27,390 nucleotides of DNA from Pseudomonadota bacterium (GTDB taxonomy: Bacteria > Desulfobacterota > Desulfobulbia > Desulfobulbales > SURF-16). The position numbers and the translations under genes were made by a program. The notes under the pieces are model-generated. The model saw only the letters and a list, made by a program, of their open reading frames with translations, was not told where the DNA came from and made no database searches. The DNA lies in assembly GCA_030597865.1 (NCBI GenBank), contig JAUVQZ010000012.1, positions 1 to 27,390 on the forward strand, in the 5' to 3' direction. Shown here piece after piece: positions 21,828 to 27,390 of this stretch (positions are counted from its first letter, which is position 1; each line of letters begins with the position of its first letter).

Positions 21828-23435
21828 ATGGGGATAGCCGAAAAAAAGCCTGATGTCCTTTCCTCTATACAGGGAGAATGGGCCCAGAAGTACAGGCAGG
21901 AAATTGCGGTTTTACTCCAGGGCATATTGCCGGAGGGCTGGCAATGGGTGGCCAGTTCCAGAGAGGCGGTGGTGGCGGCGACCACATCAGAGCCCTTTGT
22001 CTTTTATAAGGAATTTCTGCCGCGCAGCCCCTTTGAAAAAATAAAAAGCCTGGTGCGCGGCAGCCGTTGCCAGCGGGCCCGGCAGCAGGCCGAAATCCTT
22101 AAAGCAGCCGGCCTGACAAGCCCCGCCATTTTATGTTGGGGCCAGGGCCGGAAGAATGAATTTCTTCTGACCGCAGGCTTTGCCGGTATCGGTTTTTTTC
22201 AATTTTTAAAGGCGCATTTTTCCGGGTCCTTAAGCCAGGATCAGCTCCAGAGGAAGAGGCTGCTGCTACAGGAGGCCGGAACCCTGATTGGCAGGCTGCA
22301 TAGCAAGGGCATCAGCCATGGCGATCTGCGCCAGAATAATCTTCTGGTCCAGGAAAATGAAATGGGATTTGCCTTTTGTTTCATTGATAATGAAAGTAAT
22401 AAGGCCTGGCGCCAGGTTCCAAGGGCCAAGGTTGTTACCAATTTGGTGCAGTTTTCCATCTGCACCGGACATGTCTTGACCCGCACCGACCTCCTTCGTC
22501 TGTTTGGGGCCTATGGCCAGGCCTATCCCCGTTTTCATGGTCAGGCGAGGCGGAAGCTTTTGGCTGAGGTGATGGGCCGGAGCCGCAGTAGGGTTCTTCA
22601 TTATATTGTTAAGGCTGGGCTCGGCCGGGCCGCGATCCTCGATGCGGTGCAAGGAACAGGTCGCTATGACCGGCAAAGCGTTCTCGGTCGGCAGATTGAG
22701 GCGGGGCGCGATCTTGATCAGTGGTTTAGGCAGGGAGAGTTTTGCAAGGATGATAGGTATATCCAGGTCAAAAGGCTTTCCTGTCCGGCTGGTGTGCTGA
22801 TTGCCAAGAAATTTCTGGGGAGGGGATGGCTCTCCCTTCTCAAGGTCTGGTTTCGGCGCGAACGCGCCCAACGTCTCTGGCAGATGTCCCATATCTTTAT
22901 GGCCCTGGAAATTCCTATTGCCCGGCCCTTGGGCTATGTCTTGATTGGTCGCGGCCCCTGGCGACGGGAAAGTTGTTTTTTTAGCGAAGATGCCGAGGGA
23001 AAACGAGATTTACACTCCATGGCCACAGAGAGACCGGAGCTCCTGTCCCAATTGAGTGATCAGGGACTTTTTTTTCGTGTCGCCTTGTTTCTGGCCCGTC
23101 TGCATAATAACGGCTATTGTCATGGCGACACCAAGTGGGCCAATATCATGGTGGATGAAAAGAGCGGCGCCCTGCTCTTTATTGATCTTGATGGGGCGGG
23201 GCCTGTGAAGTCTCCTCTGGATCGTAGGATCTGTAAGGATATCAGCCGTTTTTTGGTGGATATGCTGGAGCATGGCCTGCCAGGCCAAGAGATCCGTCAA
23301 TTTGTAAAGGTTTACAGTAATATGCGAGTTCTTGACCGAAGGATGGTGCAGAGAAAAATCATCACCCATATCAAAAAGGCCCTGGCCCGGCATGGCCGGC
23401 AGGATGTCGATCTTTCTGGGGTATGGGTAGCCTAA
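21828..23435 (+). CDS. Tandem lipopolysaccharide-kinase-like protein
   Basis: This 535-residue protein is built from two kinase-like domains of the Kdo/WaaP/InaA (protein-kinase-fold) type. Domain 1 (about 30-230) has YKEFL, the catalytic loop HGDLRQNN (H164-N171) and the metal site FIDNE (D187). Domain 2 (about 290-525) has AKKFL, HGDTKWAN (H432-N439) and FIDLDG (D453). Both keep the catalytic Asp, the Asn and the metal-binding Asp, so both may be active. Such enzymes phosphorylate Kdo or heptose in LPS core on the cytosolic face of the inner membrane. Usual family members have one domain of about 230-290 residues. There is no good ribosome site. It is followed after three bases by a GT2 gene. 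Confidence 0.85.
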   Translation: MGIAEKKPDVLSSIQGEWAQKYRQEIAVLLQGILPEGWQWVASSREAVVAATTSEPFVFYKEFLPRSPFEKIKSLVRGSRCQRARQQAEILKAAGLTSPAILCWGQGRKNEFLLTAGFAGIGFFQFLKAHFSGSLSQDQLQRKRLLLQEAGTLIGRLHSKGISHGDLRQNNLLVQENEMGFAFCFIDNESNKAWRQVPRAKVVTNLVQFSICTGHVLTRTDLLRLFGAYGQAYPRFHGQARRKLLAEVMGRSRSRVLHYIVKAGLGRAAILDAVQGTGRYDRQSVLGRQIEAGRDLDQWFRQGEFCKDDRYIQVKRLSCPAGVLIAKKFLGRGWLSLLKVWFRRERAQRLWQMSHIFMALEIPIARPLGYVLIGRGPWRRESCFFSEDAEGKRDLHSMATERPELLSQLSDQGLFFRVALFLARLHNNGYCHGDTKWANIMVDEKSGALLFIDLDGAGPVKSPLDRRICKDISRFLVDMLEHGLPGQEIRQFVKVYSNMRVLDRRMVQRKIITHIKKALARHGRQDVDLSGVWVA

Positions 23436-23438
23436 AAG

Positions 23439-24332
23439 ATGCTTTTTTCCGTGATCATTCCCACCCATAACGGCGCCCAATTTCTCGAACGGGCGGTAAG
23501 CTCGGTCCTCAACCAGAGCTTTGCTGATTTTGAGGTGATCATTGTGGATGACGGCTCCACCGATTCCACCCCGCAGCTCATCGACAAGCTGGTTGGGCAG
23601 ACGGCCGGTAAGGTCCATTCTCTGCACCAGAAAAACAGCGGGCCAGGGGCTGCCCGTAACCGGGGGGTTGAGGTTTCCAGCGGCAGGTACCTGCTCTTTC
23701 TTGATGATGACGATGAACTCCTGCCCGGCGCCCTTGCCCTTTTTGCCGGGCAGATCGAAAAACAGAGCCAGGCTGATTTCTTATGGGCCGGCCATTGCTC
23801 CCAGGATAACCAAGGCAAGACGAAAAAACATGGCCGCCGCCCTTTTTCTACGAATAATCTGGATAATTTTCTGGGCTACATCAGGGGGCAGTTTGGCCTT
23901 TCCCAGGGTGAAGGGGCGATGAGGCGGGAGATCTTCGCCCGCCTAAAATATCCGGAGACGATTCGCAATAACGAGGATGTGGTTTTCTTTGCCCAGATTT
24001 TGGCACTCTATACCTGTCAGGCCATTGATGCCTATGTGGTGACCATCCATAAACGCAAGGAGAGTTGTCGCCATAATATTGAGTCGATCAGGGCAACCGG
24101 CGCTCTCATCGCTGATCTCCTCTTTGACCCGGATATCCTGCCGTCGCAATATATGCCCTTTAGGGACGAGTTTGTTTCCAGCCGTTATCTGAGCCTCTTT
24201 CGGGCCCTCTATTACGCCCGGCGTTACAGGGAGGCGAGGGAGGCATATGCGAGGGCCATCCGCATTCATCCAGCTCATCTTTATAGGTGGAGTTATCTGC
24301 GCAAGTATTTACGGACTTTCTTAACAGTTTAG
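23439..24332 (+). CDS. Family 2 glycosyltransferase
   Basis: This is a 297-residue GT-A fold sugar transferase. The N-terminal FSVIIPTHNGAQFLERAVSS, the VDDGS nucleotide-binding turn (36-40), NSGPGAARNRG and the metal-binding DDDD (89-92 in LFLDDDDE) are typical of GT2. The last about 60 residues (YYARRYREAREAYARAIRIH) look like a TPR-type helical hairpin. It starts three bases after the upstream stop codon and has no separate ribosome site, so translation is probably coupled. It probably adds a sugar to LPS core or a surface glycan on the cytosolic face; the donor and acceptor are unknown. Confidence 0.92.
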   Translation: MLFSVIIPTHNGAQFLERAVSSVLNQSFADFEVIIVDDGSTDSTPQLIDKLVGQTAGKVHSLHQKNSGPGAARNRGVEVSSGRYLLFLDDDDELLPGALALFAGQIEKQSQADFLWAGHCSQDNQGKTKKHGRRPFSTNNLDNFLGYIRGQFGLSQGEGAMRREIFARLKYPETIRNNEDVVFFAQILALYTCQAIDAYVVTIHKRKESCRHNIESIRATGALIADLLFDPDILPSQYMPFRDEFVSSRYLSLFRALYYARRYREAREAYARAIRIHPAHLYRWSYLRKYLRTFLTV

Positions 24333-24377
24333 TTGGGCTGAGTTTCGCTGTAGTAAAAAAATACAAGAGATCAATCT

Positions 24378-25940
24378 ATGGATACACCACAAGGCGGTAA
24401 GGGGAAAATTATAGACATGGCCTTGTCTGATGTAAGGGTATCGGCCGTGGTGGCTAGTTTTGTTTTAAGTCTCTGGGTTGTCTACCTGAAACAAAATATC
24501 AACCTGGACGGGATCCTTTACATGCGGGCCGCTAACATGATCATCGAAGGCGATTGGCAAGGGGCCCATGGCCTTTATAGCTGGCTCTTGTATCCTTCTC
24601 TCATTGCCCTGGTAAGTAAAATAAGTGGTTTGGGGCTTGAGGGTGGAGCCCATTTTTTAAATGCCTGTTTTTCAGGGCTCCTTTCCTATGTGTTTATTAG
24701 CTTGGTACAGGAGGTCGGAGGGTCAAGAAAAACAATTCTGGCAGCGGCACTGCTCATAGTTTTTTATCCGGAGATCAATGAATACAGCTATAAGGTGATC
24801 CGTGGCAGTGGATATTGGCCTTTTTATCTTTTATCTCTTCTCTATTTTATAAGATTTTTAAAGGCTCCAAGCTGGCGATATGCTGTTCTCTGGAATGTAA
24901 GCATGATTGCTGCTGCCTTATTCCGTATTGAAGGGGTAGTATTCATAGCCCTGCTTCCTTTTGTTCTTTTTGGGCAAAGAGATTGGTCTTTTTCTAGAAA
25001 ATCAAAGCATTTTCTGATGGCGCATTCTGTTAATTTAGCTATCCTTGCGTCGTTTTTGGTGCTTCAGGCGACAAGTATAAATTCATTAGCGTCAAAGACG
25101 GGAAGATTACAAGATCCTTTGTTGAGCTTAAAGGCTTTGTGGGAAGAAATTACAGTTGGATTAGCTGGGAAATCTGACATTCTAGCAACAACATTGCTCA
25201 ATCAGTATTCTGAAAATTATGCCACACTGATTGTTCTGCTTATTCCTGTTGTAATTTTTCTCGGAAAACTTATAGAGGTAATAACGCCTCTTCTGTTTTG
25301 TCTCCTCATGTTCGTCCCTTTTATGAAATTTGTGGATTTTAAAAGTGAAGGGGCGATTGTCATGTTATGGGCAGGGGTAATCAATGTAGGTATCCTTTTC
25401 ACCTTCCTTTTTCCTCAATTTTTTCTTCAAGGACGGTATGTCGTTGCCCTTGCGCTCACCCTCATGGTGTTCCTGCCCTTTGTTCTCGTTTTCCTGTATG
25501 AAAGATGGCAGATGATCCCCCAAAAGGCATCCCGAAAAGCGTGGATCTACTACCTGCTGTCTTTGTTCCTCGTTGTTAATTCTGGTGAGGCACTCGTAGC
25601 CATTCCTGGTGCCTCCACAAAAAAATATATCAAGGATTCTGGTCTGTGGATAAAGGAGAATATTCCTGTATCTGCAAATATCTACTCCAATAATATCAAG
25701 ATTCTCTTTTATAGTGGCCATATCTACGCACTTAAGCAGCCTGTTTTAGTTGGGCGAGAAGATGTGACTGCTGACTGGTTGAAACAATGGCAGCCTGGCC
25801 GGTATGAGTATCTTGCCTTGAGGGTAAGGCAGGGGAAATCGCCAAGCCAGGAGGAGATAGTTGCAGCCTTTGGGAGTCAACCCCTCAAGGTTTTTGAAAA
25901 TAGGAGAAAAGATAAGGTTTTGGTGTTTGAGGGGAGATGA
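24378..25940 (+). CDS. Polytopic GT-C (GT39/ArnT-like) glycosyltransferase
   Basis: This is a 520-residue inner-membrane protein with about ten hydrophobic segments and a soluble C-terminal region (from about 415). After the first helix it has INLDGILYMRAANMIIEGDW, where D44 fits the catalytic acidic residue of the first periplasmic loop in GT-C enzymes such as ArnT and PMT-family members. These use polyprenyl-phosphate sugars and act on the periplasmic side, for example on LPS. The segment about 24840-25700 is visibly richer in A and T than its neighbours, which might mark transfer. It follows the GT2 gene by 45 bases. The exact family within GT-C is uncertain. Confidence 0.75.
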   Translation: MDTPQGGKGKIIDMALSDVRVSAVVASFVLSLWVVYLKQNINLDGILYMRAANMIIEGDWQGAHGLYSWLLYPSLIALVSKISGLGLEGGAHFLNACFSGLLSYVFISLVQEVGGSRKTILAAALLIVFYPEINEYSYKVIRGSGYWPFYLLSLLYFIRFLKAPSWRYAVLWNVSMIAAALFRIEGVVFIALLPFVLFGQRDWSFSRKSKHFLMAHSVNLAILASFLVLQATSINSLASKTGRLQDPLLSLKALWEEITVGLAGKSDILATTLLNQYSENYATLIVLLIPVVIFLGKLIEVITPLLFCLLMFVPFMKFVDFKSEGAIVMLWAGVINVGILFTFLFPQFFLQGRYVVALALTLMVFLPFVLVFLYERWQMIPQKASRKAWIYYLLSLFLVVNSGEALVAIPGASTKKYIKDSGLWIKENIPVSANIYSNNIKILFYSGHIYALKQPVLVGREDVTADWLKQWQPGRYEYLALRVRQGKSPSQEEIVAAFGSQPLKVFENRRKDKVLVFEGR

Positions 25941-26021
25941 GTGAGTTGATGATAAATCATATTTGAGGTTGGGCCATAAATATTGCGGGTGAATGGGGGA
26001 GACTTGGAAGCGATTGGGGCC

Positions 26022-26885
26022 TCACTTTTTAAGAAATTTATTGACAAGCCCATATGGGCGGAATCTTTTTTTACGACAGAGGTGGCGGGCAATGAGGAGG
26101 ATTACCCTCAAAAAGGCTCGTTTCGGAGGGATGCCAAGAGAAGAGCAGTAATCCTTAAAGAAGTGCATTCTCTCTCCAAAGCTGATCTGCGGCCAGGGTG
26201 TGGTCAGATGTAAAGCCGCCAGATCATGGGCCTGGTCAAAGCGGCAGGCCAAACGTGACCAGGGCCAGCAACCCTGATGTCGGGTTCGCTCTAGATCTAT
26301 GGCCTGGGCAAACCACTGATCTCCATCTTTTTTGACAAAGATATGCCAGCTGAAAAGATCGATATGGGCCAGGCCGTGGCCATGCATGGTGGCTACCATC
26401 TTGGCAACCGCCTGGGCCAAGGGTCGCCTTTGGGAAGGGGTGGAGCAGGCCGGATCTTTGTACCATTCTTGGAGGGATTTATATCCTGTTAGCTCTTTAA
26501 TGAGGAGAAAACTAACCGCACCTTCTTGCGTCTCAGGTCGCCAGCCCCAGGCCACGGGCTCCAGTGCACTGAGGCCCACCCTGGCATACCTCATCATATT
26601 GTTCAGTTCTATCTGGGTATAGGGGATCTTTGCCAGTAGGGTTTTCAAACCTTGCTTGTAGTAATTTGTATGAATTTTCAGGTAAAATATTTCTCTGAGT
26701 GGCCCTAGCTCAAGGCGGTAAACAAGGCTGCGGCGGTTTTTGTCCACAACTTTGCCTTTCAGATTGCAGAAATCTTCAAATTTTAAAAGGCCCGCCTCCT
26801 TCAGAAAATTTTGCCAATCTTCGAAGGTCCATAGACCATTTCCCTGGTCAACGAGTTCGAATTTGGTGCCTGTGCAGTCTATCAT
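26022..26885 (-). CDS. LPS core kinase, WaaP-like
   Basis: This is a 287-residue kinase-fold protein. Visible marks are K70 in FYLKIH (ATP-anchoring Lys), the catalytic loop HIDLFSWHIF (H174, D176, H181) and the metal site AIDLER (D197). The His in place of the usual Asn (H181) is also seen in E. coli WaaP (HRDCYICHF), so it fits the heptose-I kinase class rather than loss of function. The expected reaction is phosphorylation of inner-core heptose or Kdo on the cytosolic side of the inner membrane. Its ATG overlaps the stop codon of the upstream msbA-like gene by four bases (26882-26885), a sign of translational coupling. It converges with the GT-C gene. Confidence 0.88.
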   Translation of the reverse strand: MIDCTGTKFELVDQGNGLWTFEDWQNFLKEAGLLKFEDFCNLKGKVVDKNRRSLVYRLELGPLREIFYLKIHTNYYKQGLKTLLAKIPYTQIELNNMMRYARVGLSALEPVAWGWRPETQEGAVSFLLIKELTGYKSLQEWYKDPACSTPSQRRPLAQAVAKMVATMHGHGLAHIDLFSWHIFVKKDGDQWFAQAIDLERTRHQGCWPWSRLACRFDQAHDLAALHLTTPWPQISFGERMHFFKDYCSSLGIPPKRAFLRVILLIARHLCRKKRFRPYGLVNKFLKK

Positions 26886-27390
26886 TGGCTGTCTTCTTCT
26901 TTGTGATGATGGGAAAGATAGAGTTCCTGGTAGGTAGATGATTTTGCCATGAGTTCTGTATGGCTTCCTTGGGAGAGAATACGGCCATGTTCCATTACAA
27001 TAATGCGATCAGCATTCTGGATAGTGGAAAGTCGGTGGGCCACTACAATCGTTGTTCTTTCCTTCATGAGTTTTTCAAGGGCTTTCTGGACGAGTTTTTC
27101 TGAAACAGCATCCAGGGCCGATGTCGCTTCATCCAAAATGAGAAGTGGTGGATTCTTGAGAATGGCACGGGCAATAGCAATGCGTTGCCGTTGTCCCCCT
27201 GAAAGATTCATACCCCGTTCTCCCAGCAGGGTGTCGTAGCCTTCTGGAAGTTGGCTGATGAAGTCATGGGCAAAGGCCAGTTTGGCGGCTTTTATGATAT
27301 CCTCGTCACTGGCCTGGGCTGAGCTGAAGCCTATATTGGCCCTAATCGTATCGTTAAAAAGCATAACGTCCTGACTTACCAAACCAAAAA
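26882..27390 (-). CDS. msbA: Lipid A/LPS exporter ATP-binding domain, C-terminal part
   Basis: This is the last 169 residues of an ABC exporter whose start lies beyond the window. The nucleotide-binding domain shows the Q-loop VSQDVMLFNDTI, the signature LSGGQRQRIAIARA, Walker B LLILDEAT, the D-loop SALD and the H-loop VAHRLSTI. Wording and spacing closely match E. coli MsbA. MsbA flips lipid A-core across the inner membrane. It is encoded directly upstream of, and overlapping, the WaaP-like kinase gene, which supports the LPS assignment over a generic multidrug exporter. The frame is open to the edge (27390). The TTG at 27382 is internal, not a start. Confidence 0.9.
   Translation of the reverse strand, partial: FGLVSQDVMLFNDTIRANIGFSSAQASDEDIIKAAKLAFAHDFISQLPEGYDTLLGERGMNLSGGQRQRIAIARAILKNPPLLILDEATSALDAVSEKLVQKALEKLMKERTTIVVAHRLSTIQNADRIIVMEHGRILSQGSHTELMAKSSTYQELYLSHHHKEEDSQ

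Noticed and set aside
26022..26885. WaaP-like kinase as an inactive pseudokinase because the catalytic-loop Asn is His
   Set aside because: E. coli WaaP also has His at that place, and the catalytic Asp and metal-binding Asp are present.

Overview
The window looks like chromosomal DNA of a Gram-negative sulfate- or sulfur-metabolising bacterium, most likely of the Desulfobulbales (the old Deltaproteobacteria). The evidence is a mitochondrial-type aconitase, lipopolysaccharide (LPS) kinases beside an MsbA-type flippase, many exported proteins and lipoproteins, and an EHD-like membrane GTPase. This placement is an inference from gene families. The species cannot be fixed from the sequence alone. 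No tRNA, rRNA, insertion sequence, phage gene or CRISPR array was seen.

Layout. (1) 1-2919, plus strand: the end of a TPR protein, a LysM-like lipoprotein and a large exported pentapeptide-repeat protein, probably one operon of envelope proteins. (2) 3163-6671: a small two-helix membrane protein (minus), then a two-helix K+ channel with an RCK domain, an HtrA-like protease with an unusual coiled-coil insertion, and a bacteriohemerythrin (all plus), closed by a strong bidirectional terminator at 6704-6734. (3) 6758-11109, minus strand: aconitase, an EHD/dynamin-like GTPase upstream of it and probably cotranscribed, and an unrecognised 103-residue protein with its own promoter and leader hairpin. 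(4) 11473-15960, plus strand: lgt, a two-unit M16 zinc peptidase, a structured intergenic repeat and rpe.

(5) 16253-20929, minus strand: the most unusual part of the window. It is a compact four-gene cluster. Two proteins have FlgO-like domains (one lipoprotein, one periplasmic), one is a small exported protein, and one is a 775-residue single-pass membrane protein. The last has a cytosolic, very acidic arm with seven copies of a FliM/FliN-like LDQDNIDALL motif and a periplasmic arm of Ig/cadherin-like domains. Together they could form an envelope-spanning assembly linking a cytoplasmic motif-binding partner, such as a CheY-like regulator, to outer-membrane FlgO-like proteins. A possible sigma-28-like promoter lies upstream. 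I do not recognise this combination as a described system.

(6) 21290-27390: LPS or surface-glycan assembly. It holds an unrecognised 165-residue protein, a tandem (double) LPS-kinase-like protein, a GT2 glycosyltransferase and an AT-richer GT-C membrane glycosyltransferase on the plus strand. On the opposite strand a WaaP-like kinase overlaps by four bases the end of an MsbA-type exporter that runs off the window.
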